Made by a program: the position numbers and the translations under genes. The notes under the pieces are model-generated. The model was not told where the DNA came from. It saw nothing but the letters and a program-made list of their open reading frames with translations, and did not search any database. A stretch of DNA of 64,000 bases from Enterobacter quasihormaechei (GTDB taxonomy: Bacteria > Pseudomonadota > Gammaproteobacteria > Enterobacterales > Enterobacteriaceae). Below are positions 1 through 11,853 of this stretch, one piece after another; the stretch's first letter is position 1, and every line of letters starts with the position of its first letter. The DNA is taken from the NCBI RefSeq assembly GCF_004331385.1, contig NZ_SJON01000009.1, positions 119,081 through 183,080 of the forward strand. Direction: 5' to 3'.

Positions 1-671
1 GCAAAGAGATCCGGGCACTCCCACATATAGCCTGCGTCCGTAAGCCCGTTGACGCCGTGACCGGCGATTTCGCCGCAGGAGACCCAGGCGTGCAAATCGG
101 CTGACGTAAACAGCAGCACCTTGCCGCGCTTATGCCGATCCTGCGCCCCGAGCACCATGTACCACTGCCCGTCATGGCGCCACACTTTCGGATCCCGAAC
201 GTGGCCGGTATACCCTTCCGGCAGGGGCAACACCGGCCCCAGCTTGGCAAAAGTGCCATCGTCGTTTTGCACCGCCAGACACTGCCAGGCGGTGCGGCCA
301 CCATCGTCAAACTTCACGTTGCCGGTATAGCACAGGGTCAGCACGCCGTTGTTATCCACGGCGCTGCCGGAGTAACAGCCGTTGCGGTCGTACTCTTCGT
401 CGGGCATCAGCGCCATGGGCTCGTGCCGCCAGTGCACCAGATCCGCTGAACTCCAGTGTCCCCAGCACTTATAGCGATGATCGCTGTCCAGCGGGTTCCA
501 CTGATAGAACAGGTGGTAACGTCCGGCAAACCAGATAAAGCCGTTCGGATCGTTCATCAGCCCCGTCACCGGCGCGGGATGCCACTGCGGATAATGGCTG
601 TCTGCCAGCGCGCGCGGCTGGCCTTGCATCACGGCCTGCAACACGGCAGGCCAGCGGGAAGGTAACGTCAT
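1..671 (-). CDS. scrB: Sucrose-6-phosphate hydrolase ScrB (partial, C-terminus outside window)
   Basis: Splits sucrose-6-phosphate, made by the ScrA transporter, into glucose-6-phosphate and fructose in the cytoplasm. About 223 N-terminal codons are present. The glycoside hydrolase family 32 signatures are visible: LMNDPNGF with the nucleophile aspartate near residue 40, a WSSAD-type motif, the RDPKVW motif, and ECPDLF with the acid/base glutamate near the window edge. The start codon overlaps the scrA stop (TAATG), which indicates translational coupling. The family is normally about 460-480 residues, so roughly half is missing on the left. The identification is secure. Confidence 0.95.
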   Translation of the reverse strand, partial: MTLPSRWPAVLQAVMQGQPRALADSHYPQWHPAPVTGLMNDPNGFIWFAGRYHLFYQWNPLDSDHRYKCWGHWSSADLVHWRHEPMALMPDEEYDRNGCYSGSAVDNNGVLTLCYTGNVKFDDGGRTAWQCLAVQNDDGTFAKLGPVLPLPEGYTGHVRDPKVWRHDGQWYMVLGAQDRHKRGKVLLFTSADLHAWVSCGEIAGHGVNGLTDAGYMWECPDLF

Positions 672-2041
672 TATTCAGAGTCCGTTTTATATTTCAGCAG
701 CAGAGAGACGGTGAACGCCACGCCAAAAGCAATCACCATACCGATGATATAGTTGAGCAGCGAACTGGCCTGGACGATCGCCATCCCGGGGAGCGCCGTC
801 AGCCCAACGGCGGTCATGTAGACATGCACCGATACCACCCAGGCACCGCCCGCCGCGCCACCGATCAGCGCCGCGATAAACGGCTTCACGAAGCGCAGGT
901 TAATACCAAAAATCGCCGCTTCGGTGATACCCAGCATCGCAGAAAACGCCGACGGTAAGGTAATGGCCTTGATTTTGGCATCGCGGGTTTTGAACCATAC
1001 CGCCAGACACGCCCCGCCCTGTGCCACGTTCGCCATCGCCCAGATCGGCAGCAGGAAGTTAACGCCGATTGACGGATTACCCAGCAGCCCGGCCTCAATG
1101 GCGTGGAAGCTATGGTGAATGCCGGTAATGACAATCACCGAATAAAGCCCACCGAACAGCAGCCCGGCCAGCCAGCCTGCGTGGGCAATGAGGGTGCTGA
1201 GAATGAAGGAGATCCCGTCGCCCAGCGCGCGCCCCGCCGGGCCAATAATCAACAGCGCAATAAAGCCGGAGATAATGACGGTCAGGAACGGCGTCAGGAT
1301 CAGATCTAACGCATCCGGAATCGCCCGGCGCAGCTGTTTTTCCACAATGCTCATAAACCATACCGCTAACAGCACCGGGAAGACGGTTCCCTGATAGCCA
1401 ATCATGGCGATTTCGAGGCCGAAGAAGTTCATGGTGTGGAAGCCGGACGCCACGCCCCAGGCGTTGGTCAGCGCCGGGTGCGTCAGAATGCCGCCCAGCG
1501 TCGCGCCCAGATACGGGTTGCCGCCAAACTCGCGCGCGGCGGTGAAGCCAATCAGGATCGGCAAAATAATAAACGCCGCCGAGCTGCACATATCCAGCAT
1601 GATATACAGCGCGTTATCCGGGTTGACCCAGCCGTAGGTTTTAACCATCCCGAGCAGGCCCATCAGCAGCCCCGAGGCCACAATCGCCGGGATAATCGGC
1701 ACGAAAATATTGGAGAGCAAGCGCGCGATACGCTGGAACGGGTTCAGCTTGCGGGCCGCAATATCCGCCGCTTCCGATTTACTGGACTCGCTAATTCCTG
1801 CCGCCTGAATAAATGCCGCGTAAACCTTATTTACCACGCCCGTGCCGAAGATCACCTGCATCTGCCCGGCATTGCGAAAACAGCCCTTTACGCCTTCAAC
1901 CTTGCCGATAGCCTGCTGGTCGGCAAGCGCATCGTCGACCAGCACCAGACGAAGGCGCGTGGCGCAGTGCGCCGCGCTGGCAATGTTCTCTTTGCCACCG
2001 AGCAGCGGAATAAGCTCGCGAGCAATATGATTAAAATCCAT
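671..2041 (-). CDS. scrA: PTS sucrose-specific EIIBC component ScrA
   Basis: Inner-membrane permease that imports sucrose and phosphorylates it to sucrose-6-phosphate. The 456 residues show an N-terminal EIIB domain with the phosphorylated cysteine in the motif HCATRLRL (Cys26), then a hydrophobic EIIC domain of about 10 membrane segments with the conserved GIHHSFHAIEAGLL stretch. No EIIA domain is present; known ScrA proteins use the glucose EIIA (Crr) in trans, and I assume the same here. The gene lies 66 bp after scrY and overlaps scrB by one base, so scrYAB reads as one transcript. Confidence 0.96.
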   Translation of the reverse strand: MDFNHIARELIPLLGGKENIASAAHCATRLRLVLVDDALADQQAIGKVEGVKGCFRNAGQMQVIFGTGVVNKVYAAFIQAAGISESSKSEAADIAARKLNPFQRIARLLSNIFVPIIPAIVASGLLMGLLGMVKTYGWVNPDNALYIMLDMCSSAAFIILPILIGFTAAREFGGNPYLGATLGGILTHPALTNAWGVASGFHTMNFFGLEIAMIGYQGTVFPVLLAVWFMSIVEKQLRRAIPDALDLILTPFLTVIISGFIALLIIGPAGRALGDGISFILSTLIAHAGWLAGLLFGGLYSVIVITGIHHSFHAIEAGLLGNPSIGVNFLLPIWAMANVAQGGACLAVWFKTRDAKIKAITLPSAFSAMLGITEAAIFGINLRFVKPFIAALIGGAAGGAWVVSVHVYMTAVGLTALPGMAIVQASSLLNYIIGMVIAFGVAFTVSLLLKYKTDSE

Positions 2042-2107
2042 AGATACCTCTTCCTGACCTCTTTTTATGATGTTCGAAACGCCCCCGCGATGCGGGAGCG
2101 TGAAGGG

Positions 2108-4692
<2,585 letters not shown>

Positions 4693-4715
4693 ATCACCCT
4701 CTTAGCTAAATAATG

Positions 4716-4729
4716 TTAAACCGGTTTAG
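4716..4729. promoter_or_regulatory. ScrR operator upstream of scrK
   Basis: TTAAACCGGTTTAG, a one-mismatch copy of the scr palindrome, 24 bp upstream of the scrK start. A further half-site (TTAGCTAAA) sits between it and the gene. It would place scrK under the same repressor as scrYAB. Confidence 0.78.
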
Positions 4730-4780
4730 CTATTTAAGCACAGGCGTGGTATTGGGGAAATAAGGCGAGGGAAAATTTGC

Positions 4781-5992
4781 TTAACGCACCCGATGGGGCC
4801 AGTGGATATCACCCACGCCGTTGAGCTGTGGACGGGCGAACAAAAAGCCCTGAAAGCGGCGAATACCGGCAGACTCAAGCCAGCACCACTCCTCTATCTT
4901 CTCAATTCCTTCCGCGACCAGGGTAATCTCCAGATCGGTGCAGCAGCTGATTATCGACTTCACAATCGCCTGTTTGGGGCCGCTCAGGTGGATATCGCTG
5001 ACGATCTCCCTGTCGATTTTAAGCTTGTCCGGCTGGAATCGCGTGAGCAGCGACAGGCCGGCATAGCCGGAACCAAAATCATCTATCGCCAGCCCAACCC
5101 CCTCCGCGCGCAGCTGTTTGATGGCGCTGTTGAACTGGTTGAAGCCGGAAATCATCTCGTTCTCAGTGACTTCAATGACCACCTGCTCTGGCTGGAGACC
5201 GTGCTGTTTGATCTGCGTCACCAGAAACTCAACCGCACCGGGCACGTTAACCAGCGACATCGGCAGCAGATTCACCGCCAGCTTGTGGCTACCAATGCCC
5301 AGCTTTTTCGCCAGCGCAAAGGTCCAGGCTTTGGTTTGCAGGTCGACTTCGTAAATCCGTTGGTGATCGAGGCTTCTGAAGAAATGCTCCGGGCTACCGC
5401 CATCGTTTCCGCGTATGAGCGCCTCAAGAGAGCTGATTTTGCCTTCGGACGGCTCGACAATTGGTTGCAGCGCAAACTGGCAGGGCTGGCCCGCAAGCAG
5501 TCCTAACCCTTCACCAAACGGCGTGCTTTCCCGCGACAGCGTCCATTTATCAGGCTCATAGTTCGAAGCCCGTGGCGCAGAGATTTTGCCGGTGATAAAG
5601 GTCTGGATGAATTTGAAGACCCGATCCTCAGAAGTGAGGTAGCTTTCCAGCTTGCTGTAATGCAGTACCGACGCCAGAATCGCCTTCGGGGTCTGAACCT
5701 CCAGGTCGAACCGCAGCATCCCCACGTTATCGAACCGTCTGCGCGGACCGTAGTCGCGCATCAGTTCCACTACGCCAGTATGTCGGTTATCTTCGCGGAT
5801 GGTATTAAACAGCGCGACTACGCTCTGTTCCGTTCCTTCAAGAATTTGCAGGACGTCACGGCCACTGGAGAGAAGAATGCCGGAGATGCCCTGCTCCGTA
5901 TTGCGGATCCTGGCCTGTTCAACCAGCTCGCTTAACGCTGCGGAGGTGCAGGTTAAGCTCAGCTGGCTTCGATAAATGAGAGTTGTCAGCAC
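4781..5992 (-). CDS. BLUF-EAL blue-light-regulated c-di-GMP phosphodiesterase (BlrP1-like)
   Basis: Cytoplasmic photoreceptor of 403 residues. Residues 1-95 are a BLUF flavin domain with the three photocycle residues in place: Tyr7 (TLIYRS), Asn31 (RIRN) and Gln49 (LQILEG). Residues about 170-400 are an EAL domain. Its residues for c-di-GMP and metal binding are all present: E190 of EAL, N241 (VNLLP), E274 (EVTE), D304/D305 (DDFG), K325 (LKID), E361 (VAEG) and Q381 (FQGFLF). E. coli BluF has lost several of these; Klebsiella BlrP1, the active phosphodiesterase, keeps them at nearly the same spacing, and the linker (AGQPCQFALQ) also resembles BlrP1. Predicted role: light-stimulated c-di-GMP breakdown. 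Confidence 0.92.
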   Translation of the reverse strand: MLTTLIYRSQLSLTCTSAALSELVEQARIRNTEQGISGILLSSGRDVLQILEGTEQSVVALFNTIREDNRHTGVVELMRDYGPRRRFDNVGMLRFDLEVQTPKAILASVLHYSKLESYLTSEDRVFKFIQTFITGKISAPRASNYEPDKWTLSRESTPFGEGLGLLAGQPCQFALQPIVEPSEGKISSLEALIRGNDGGSPEHFFRSLDHQRIYEVDLQTKAWTFALAKKLGIGSHKLAVNLLPMSLVNVPGAVEFLVTQIKQHGLQPEQVVIEVTENEMISGFNQFNSAIKQLRAEGVGLAIDDFGSGYAGLSLLTRFQPDKLKIDREIVSDIHLSGPKQAIVKSIISCCTDLEITLVAEGIEKIEEWCWLESAGIRRFQGFLFARPQLNGVGDIHWPHRVR

Positions 5993-6076
5993 AAAAGAGG
6001 TCCGATAGGGATATAGGCCAGAGCGGTACTGTTTAACACAGTTCCCCGGCGGGACCTAATCTATTCCGCAGCGGAA

Positions 6077-7552
6077 TTAATTTTCCCCGATACGGCTGTC
6101 GATCCGCGCCTGCATGTAATCGTAGAACGGATTCGACGTCACGCGCATTAGCGCATCTTTGCCGACGCTCAGCACCGATGTTTCTCCCCACAGGGCAATC
6201 GTCCCGAGGCTAATGCCATAGTGATTTTTTACCTCAGGATGTCGGCCATACAGATCGTCATTGGGCGGGAACGGAATGGCAACGTGCGACAGGGAATACA
6301 CCTCTTGCGGATAAGAGACCGTCAGCGGCACCACCGTTTCCCGGGTGCTACCCGCTGGCGTTGCCTTTGCCACCATATCGAAGCTGTCGGGGCTGGCATT
6401 GGTTACAATCGTGACACTGTAACGTCTTTTTACCACGGGCAGCAGATCGGCCACCGCCGTCCAGGATGAAGGCCTGAACAGCGGACGGAAGCTCCCGGCC
6501 TGGTTGATATCAAATACCACCAGTTCGCTACCGTTAGCCGGAAGCCGATCAAACAGTCCGGTAACCACGGCGCGGGTACTGACCGTTGAATCCATAACCG
6601 ACTGAAACGCCAGAACCGGCGGGAGCTGCGCCAGTTTGTGGGCCTGAACATCGCGATTTAACTGCTCATGCAGCGCCTGGGTAAGCAGCCAGGACTGACG
6701 TGCCGCATTCACCGGAAACGAGTTGTATTTGTAAGGGTTGTATTCCGGCGCAATGTTGAGCCATGCGGCTTTGGCAAACGCCGGTAACATGGCCGGTAGC
6801 CCGGCGAAACCGGCAAAGCGAGCAAACGCCGTGACGCCAATCATCGGTGACAGCAAAACAATCTGCTGGGGTTTACGCAGTGCCGGCGCATCAAGGGCGT
6901 CGAGGGCATATTTCATCGCCAGCGCCCCGCCGTTGGAGTAGCCCACCAGATGCAGGGGAAGATCGCTACCCGTCAGACGCGTCGCTTCACGAACCGCCAG
7001 GCGCGTCGCCGCGAGCCACGCTTCCCACTCGACGTTTGTCAGCGCGCCCGGCGCCGTGCCGTGTCCGGGCAAACGAGGAACAACGGCCACAAAGCCGTGC
7101 TTTTGATAATTAAGAGCCAGATGCCTGACGCTGTAGGGTGAATCCGTCAGACCGTGAAGCAGCACCACCGCCCCGCGCGGCTTTCCGGCAGGCATCAGCA
7201 CAAACGACCGGTTCGCATCCGGAGAAAACTGTCCTGGCCACACCAGGCTCTGGCGATAATAGCGGTTTAAGGGCGTGCGCTCCGCTGCGGTGGCTTTCGC
7301 CGTCACCTCAGCGTCGAGATCGGTGAAGATGGCGTTTTCACGGGCGACATAGGCCGCGAAGCTCGCGTTATCCATCTCCTGCACGGACATCTCGTCAGCG
7401 CGCCAGGTGTGCCAGTGATGCAGGGCCGGTCCCTGCTGGGACAGATAAACCCGCACCGCAAGCAGGACGAGCACAACGATCCCGATAACCATCGCCAGTT
7501 TTTTTGCGAGAGCCATCAGGCGCACGCTGACCCGCCAGGGCAAATTCGCCAT
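6077..7552 (-). CDS. Membrane-anchored alpha/beta hydrolase
   Basis: A 491-residue protein with one N-terminal membrane segment (about 15-37) and a serine-hydrolase fold. Visible motifs are the oxyanion HGLTDSPYS at 133-141, the LPGHGTAPG strand-loop at 161-169 and the nucleophile elbow GYSNGG with Ser206. The late histidine is probably in the SLSHVAIPFP segment. The anchor suggests that the catalytic domain sits in the periplasm. The lipase/carboxylesterase-like motifs suggest ester hydrolysis, but the substrate is unknown. It is not clearly in an operon; the divergent regulator gene starts 267 bp away. Confidence 0.8.
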   Translation of the reverse strand: MANLPWRVSVRLMALAKKLAMVIGIVVLVLLAVRVYLSQQGPALHHWHTWRADEMSVQEMDNASFAAYVARENAIFTDLDAEVTAKATAAERTPLNRYYRQSLVWPGQFSPDANRSFVLMPAGKPRGAVVLLHGLTDSPYSVRHLALNYQKHGFVAVVPRLPGHGTAPGALTNVEWEAWLAATRLAVREATRLTGSDLPLHLVGYSNGGALAMKYALDALDAPALRKPQQIVLLSPMIGVTAFARFAGFAGLPAMLPAFAKAAWLNIAPEYNPYKYNSFPVNAARQSWLLTQALHEQLNRDVQAHKLAQLPPVLAFQSVMDSTVSTRAVVTGLFDRLPANGSELVVFDINQAGSFRPLFRPSSWTAVADLLPVVKRRYSVTIVTNASPDSFDMVAKATPAGSTRETVVPLTVSYPQEVYSLSHVAIPFPPNDDLYGRHPEVKNHYGISLGTIALWGETSVLSVGKDALMRVTSNPFYDYMQARIDSRIGEN

Positions 7553-7700
7553 GTGAGGCTCCCTCTCTTGTCCACAGATCCTTCATATTACCAAAAAATG
7601 TGAAGAGACTGACGTATTCACCAAATAGATATCTCTCGGCTCGGACACTGCACCAAAAGTGAACTACGCTGCACAAATGTTGATCATCTGTTAAACAAAT

Positions 7701-7776
7701 ATTGCATTAACTTTGCTGCACAGCGCGTTTTCGCCGCAATGTGAACATGGCACGCGTCCTGCATTGTTAATGCAAT
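7701..7776. promoter_or_regulatory. Inverted repeats upstream of the RpiR-type regulator gene
   Basis: ATTGCATTAAC at 7701-7711 and its exact reverse complement GTTAATGCAAT at 7766-7776 are separated by 54 bp. The right copy also forms a local palindrome, TGCATT-GTT-AATGCA (7760-7774). These lie 45-120 bp before the regulator start and are good candidates for its operators, acting on itself and on the downstream ddp genes. The binding protein is inferred from position only. Confidence 0.6.
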
Positions 7777-7819
7777 AACAGAAACCCGGCCAATGACAGC
7801 CAGTTAACAGCGAGGCGGT

Positions 7820-8674
7820 ATGACGACCAAACCTGAGGTGTTAAGCCGTATCGAAGCGACTTTCAGCCAGCTCACCCCGAGCGAAAAGCGGGTGGCAAGC
7901 TGGATGCTGGCGCACGTCGGGCAGATCCCGTTCGAAACGGCAGAAAGCGTGGCGCTGGCCACGGCCACCAGCGGGATCACCGTCGGGCGTTTTCTGCGCA
8001 AGCTGGGCTATCGCAATTTGGACGATGCCAAAAAAAGCCTGCGCGATCCCCATCAGCCCTGGGGCATTAACGAGCGTCTTGATTCCTGGAAGCAGCAACA
8101 GCCGCTGTCGGATCGCGTTCAGCACTCCCTGTCGCTGGAGGTGGAGGCCATTGCCCATGTCTACCAGCTGGCGCAAAGCGAAACGTTCAGGCAGGTGGTC
8201 CATCAACTTGCCAATGCCGATGCCGTCTTCGTGCTGGGGATCCAGTCCACGCGCGGGATCGCCAATGCGTTCTTTAGCCATCTGGAGTACCTGCGCCCGC
8301 GCGTGAGCTATTCCGAAGGGCTCTCCGGCAGCTGGGTGGAGTCGCTTAACTCCGGCTTTACGCACCCGTATATCGTGCTGACGGATACCCGCGCCTACTC
8401 CGCCATTGCCCGCCAGTACTGCCGCGTGGCGAGCGAAAAAGGGCTGCCGATGGCGCTGATCACCGATATCTGGTGCCCGTGGGCGCGGGATTACCCAATT
8501 GATTTACTCCAGGTGAAGACCGATACCGGCCATTTCTGGGATTCGCTGGCGCCGGTGAGCTGCCTGTTCAACCTGCTGCTGTCGGGCGTGGTGGAGGCGC
8601 TGGGGGATGCGCTGCCGGAGCGTCTGGCAGTCAACCGACAATTACAACAAGAGTTTGGTCAATTTGAACGCTAA
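7820..8674 (+). CDS. RpiR/MurR-family transcriptional regulator of the ddp operon
   Basis: A 284-residue regulator. Residues 1-75 form the RpiR-type helix-turn-helix (LTPSEKRVASWMLAH, then ATSGITVGRFLRKLGY). Residues about 125-260 form a SIS sugar-phosphate-binding domain (FVLGIQSTRGIANAFFSHL). The gene lies 12 bp before ddpX and reads the same way, so it is probably the first gene of the operon. E. coli has no such regulator beside its ddp genes. MurR, in this family, senses N-acetylmuramic acid 6-phosphate, so a cell-wall-derived ligand is plausible but not shown. Confidence 0.86.
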   Translation: MTTKPEVLSRIEATFSQLTPSEKRVASWMLAHVGQIPFETAESVALATATSGITVGRFLRKLGYRNLDDAKKSLRDPHQPWGINERLDSWKQQQPLSDRVQHSLSLEVEAIAHVYQLAQSETFRQVVHQLANADAVFVLGIQSTRGIANAFFSHLEYLRPRVSYSEGLSGSWVESLNSGFTHPYIVLTDTRAYSAIARQYCRVASEKGLPMALITDIWCPWARDYPIDLLQVKTDTGHFWDSLAPVSCLFNLLLSGVVEALGDALPERLAVNRQLQQEFGQFER

Positions 8675-8686
8675 AGGAGCGGAGCT

Positions 8687-9259
8687 ATGCCTGAAGAGAG
8701 TCAACTGATTGATGTGGCGAAAACCTTTCCCACGCTGCATATCGATCTGAAATACGCCACTGCCGATAACATTACCGGACGCCCAATCTACCAGCACGCC
8801 GCGTGTCTGCTGCATACGGATGCTGCCACCGCACTGGCAAAAGCGATCGGCATCGCCGCGCTGGCCGGTCTGAAACTGGTGGTCTACGACGCCTACCGAC
8901 CCCAGCAGGCGCAGGCGCAACTCTGGGATGCCTGCCCCGATCCGCAATACGTGGTGGACGTCGCGATTGGCTCCAACCACAGCCGGGGCACCGCCATTGA
9001 CGTCACGCTGATGGATGAACACGACAACGTGCTGGATATGGGCGCCGCGTTTGACGAAATGCACGACCGCTCTCATGCCTGGCACCCTTCCGTTCCGCCC
9101 GCGGCACAGCGTAATCGTCTGCTCCTGAACGCCGTGATGTCCGGCGGCGGTTTTGTCGGCATCAGCAGCGAGTGGTGGCATTTCGAGCTGCCGAACGCCG
9201 CAAGCTACCCGCTGCTGGACGACCAGTTCGCCTGTTATTCGACCACACCCTCACTGTAA
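8687..9259 (+). CDS. ddpX: D-alanyl-D-alanine dipeptidase DdpX (VanX-like)
   Basis: Zinc dipeptidase that hydrolyses D-Ala-D-Ala from peptidoglycan turnover. The 190-residue protein carries the VanX family motifs: VYDAYRPQQAQ with the conserved arginine near residue 71, the zinc-binding SNHSRGTAIDVTL (His and Asp), and EWWHFE near residue 163 with the catalytic Glu and third zinc ligand. No signal peptide is seen, as expected for the cytoplasmic E. coli enzyme. AAAGGAGCGGAGCT precedes the ATG. It opens the ddpXABCDF set. Confidence 0.93.
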   Translation: MPEESQLIDVAKTFPTLHIDLKYATADNITGRPIYQHAACLLHTDAATALAKAIGIAALAGLKLVVYDAYRPQQAQAQLWDACPDPQYVVDVAIGSNHSRGTAIDVTLMDEHDNVLDMGAAFDEMHDRSHAWHPSVPPAAQRNRLLLNAVMSGGGFVGISSEWWHFELPNAASYPLLDDQFACYSTTPSL

Positions 9260-9274
9260 TTCTGGAGCCCGGCC

Positions 9275-10807
9275 ATGAAAACAACGCTGCTGACTACCCT
9301 GATTGCCGCTACGCTCGCCCTCAGCGCCCCGCTCGCGCTGGCGGCAGTGCCAAAAGATATGCTGGTAATAGGTAAAGCTGCCGATCCGCAAACGCTGGAT
9401 CCGGCGGTGACTATCGATAACAACGACTGGACGGTGACCTACCCCTCGTACCAGCGTCTGGTGAAATACAAGCCTGGCACCACGGAGGTGGAAGGCGATC
9501 TGTCGACGGGCTGGAAGGCGTCAGACGATCAGAAAGAATGGACGTTTACCCTGGCGGACAATGCAAAATTCTCCGACGGCACGCCGGTGACCGCTGAAGC
9601 GGTCAAGCTGTCGTTTGAACGCCTGCTGAAAATTAACCAGGGGCCATCCGAAGCGTTCCCGAAAGATTTGAAAGTGGACGCGGTGGATGAACATACGGTG
9701 AAATTCACCCTCAGCCAACCGTTTGCCCCGTTCCTCTACACGCTGGCGAATGACGGTGCCTCAATCGTCAACCCGGCGGTGCTGAAGGCCAATGCCGCCG
9801 ACGATGCGCGGGGTTTCCTGGCGCAAAACACTGCGGGTTCCGGGCCATTTATGCTGAAAAGCTGGCGCAAAGGTCAGCAGCTGATAATGGTGCCCAACCC
9901 TCACTGGTCGGGCGAAAAGCCGCACTTTAAGCGCGTCTCGGTGAAGATTATCGGTGAAAGCGCCTCGCGTCGCCTGCAACTTTCCCGTGGCGATCTGGAT
10001 ATCGCCGACGCCCTGCCGGTGGATCAGCTTGCCGCCCTGAAGCAGGAAGGCAAAGTGGCCGTGGCGGAATACCCGTCCCTTCGGGTGACCTATCTCTATC
10101 TGAACAACAGTAAAGCTCCGATGAATCAGGTGGATTTGCGCCGTGCTGTCTCCTGGGCGACCGATTATCAGGGAATGGTGAAAGGCATTATCAGCGGGAA
10201 CGGCAAGCAGATGCGCGGCCCGATCCCGGAGGGCATGTGGGGCTTCGATGCAAACGCCATGCAGTACAGCTTTGACGAGGCCAAAGCCAAAGCGGCGCTG
10301 GAAAAAGTCAACGATAAACCCGCCAGCCTGACGTTCCTCTACTCCGATAACGACCCGAACTGGGAGCCTATCGCCCTCTCCACCCAGGCGAGCCTGAGCA
10401 AGCTCGGGATTAACGTCAAGCTGGAGAAACTGGCGAACGCCACCATGCGCGACCGCGTCGGCAAAGGTGATTATGACATCGCGATTGGTAACTGGAGCCC
10501 GGACTTCGCCGATCCGTACATGTTCATGAACTACTGGTTCGAATCGGACAAAAAAGGGCTGCCGGGCAACCGCTCATTCTATGAGAACAAAGAGGTCGAT
10601 GCGCTGTTGCAGGCGGCACTGAAAACCACCGATCAGGCGGAACGCACCAAAGACTATCAGCAGGCGCAGAAAGTGGTGATTGACGAGGCGGCTTACGTTT
10701 ATCTGTTCCAGAAGAACTACCAGCTGGCGATGAACAAAGAGGTCAAAGGCTTCACCTTTAATCCGATGCTGGAGCAGGTCTTTAACATCGCCACCATGAG
10801 TAAGTAA
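9275..10807 (+). CDS. ddpA: D,D-dipeptide ABC transporter, periplasmic binding protein DdpA
   Basis: Binding protein of the family SBP_bac_5 (oligopeptide/nickel type), 510 residues. Residues 1-23 are a signal peptide ending in LALAA. The core has the family patterns ADPQTLDPAVT near the mature N-terminus and FTLADNAKFSDGTPVTAEAVKLSFERLL around 83-112. It lies 15 bp after ddpX and 23 bp before the first permease gene, so it is part of one operon. The D-Ala-D-Ala specificity is taken from the E. coli operon of the same order. Confidence 0.92.
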   Translation: MKTTLLTTLIAATLALSAPLALAAVPKDMLVIGKAADPQTLDPAVTIDNNDWTVTYPSYQRLVKYKPGTTEVEGDLSTGWKASDDQKEWTFTLADNAKFSDGTPVTAEAVKLSFERLLKINQGPSEAFPKDLKVDAVDEHTVKFTLSQPFAPFLYTLANDGASIVNPAVLKANAADDARGFLAQNTAGSGPFMLKSWRKGQQLIMVPNPHWSGEKPHFKRVSVKIIGESASRRLQLSRGDLDIADALPVDQLAALKQEGKVAVAEYPSLRVTYLYLNNSKAPMNQVDLRRAVSWATDYQGMVKGIISGNGKQMRGPIPEGMWGFDANAMQYSFDEAKAKAALEKVNDKPASLTFLYSDNDPNWEPIALSTQASLSKLGINVKLEKLANATMRDRVGKGDYDIAIGNWSPDFADPYMFMNYWFESDKKGLPGNRSFYENKEVDALLQAALKTTDQAERTKDYQQAQKVVIDEAAYVYLFQKNYQLAMNKEVKGFTFNPMLEQVFNIATMSK

Positions 10808-10830
10808 CGGTCCATGCCGGGGGAAAGTGT

Positions 10831-11853
10831 ATGACGTTCTGGAGCATCGTGCGCCAGCGCTGCTGGGGGTTAATCCTCGTCGTAGCCGGTGTCTGTATTA
10901 TTACCTTTATTATTTCACACCTGATCCCCGGCGATCCGGCCCGCCTGCTGGCCGGTGACCGCGCGAGCGATGACATTGTGCAGGGCATCCGCCAGCAGCT
11001 GGGCCTGGACCAGCCGCTTTATATTCAGTTTGGCCGCTATGTTGAGGCGCTGGCTCACGGTGATTTGGGCACGTCCATTCGCACCGGTCGTCCCGTTGCG
11101 GAAGATTTGAAAGCCTTTTTCCCCGCCACGCTGGAACTGGCCTTCTGCTCCCTGCTGCTGGCGCTGGTGATTGGCGTACCGCTGGGAATTTTATCGGCGG
11201 TGTACCGTAACCGCTGGCTGGATCACCTGGTGCGGCTGATGGCGATGACGGGCATCTCGACCCCTGCCTTCTGGCTGGGTCTGGGGGTCATCGTGCTGTT
11301 CTACGGGCAGCTGCAAATTCTGCCCGGAGGCGGCAGGCTGGACGACTGGCTCGATCCCCCTGCCCACGTGACCGGCTTTTACCTGCTGGACGCCCTGCTG
11401 GAAGGCAACGGTGAAGTGTTCTTCAACGCGCTTCAGCACCTGATTTTGCCGTCCCTGACCCTGGCCTTTGTGCATCTGGGAATTGTGGCGCGTCAGGTGC
11501 GCTCCGCCATGCTGGAGCAGCTGAGCGAGGATTATATTCGTACCGCTCGGGCGAGCGGGCTGCCGGGCTGGTACATTGTGCTGCGCTATGCCTTACCCAA
11601 CGCCATGATCCCCTCCATTACCGTGCTCGGGCTGGCGCTGGGCGATCTGCTGTACGGGGCCGTCCTCACCGAAACCGTGTTTGCCTGGCCGGGAATGGGC
11701 GCCTGGGTCGTGACCTCCATTCAGGCGCTGGACTTCCCTGCCGTCATGGGCTTCGCGGTCGTGGTGTCGCTGGCCTACGTCTTCGTCAATCTGGTGGTGG
11801 ATCTACTGTATCTGTGGATCGACCCGCGAATCGGGCGCGGAGGTGCCGAATGA
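10831..11853 (+). CDS. ddpB: D,D-dipeptide ABC transporter permease DdpB
   Basis: Inner-membrane permease of the DppB/OppB type, 340 residues with six predicted membrane segments. The first segment (WGLILVVAGVCIITFIISHLIPGDPARLLAG) is the family's N-terminal signature, and the EAA-like loop DYIRTARASGLPGWYIVLRYALPNA near 230-255 contacts the ATPases. The stop codon overlaps the start of the next permease gene by four bases (ATGA). Confidence 0.93.
   Translation: MTFWSIVRQRCWGLILVVAGVCIITFIISHLIPGDPARLLAGDRASDDIVQGIRQQLGLDQPLYIQFGRYVEALAHGDLGTSIRTGRPVAEDLKAFFPATLELAFCSLLLALVIGVPLGILSAVYRNRWLDHLVRLMAMTGISTPAFWLGLGVIVLFYGQLQILPGGGRLDDWLDPPAHVTGFYLLDALLEGNGEVFFNALQHLILPSLTLAFVHLGIVARQVRSAMLEQLSEDYIRTARASGLPGWYIVLRYALPNAMIPSITVLGLALGDLLYGAVLTETVFAWPGMGAWVVTSIQALDFPAVMGFAVVVSLAYVFVNLVVDLLYLWIDPRIGRGGAE

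Noticed and set aside
6063..6078. Palindrome ATTCCGCAGCGGAAT at the end of the alpha/beta hydrolase gene, considered as a terminator
   Set aside because: No T run follows on either strand and it overlaps the stop codon, so evidence is too weak.
11814..11849. Longer N-terminus for DdpC
   Set aside because: It would lie inside ddpB; the start at 11850 has a GGAGG and the typical ATGA overlap.
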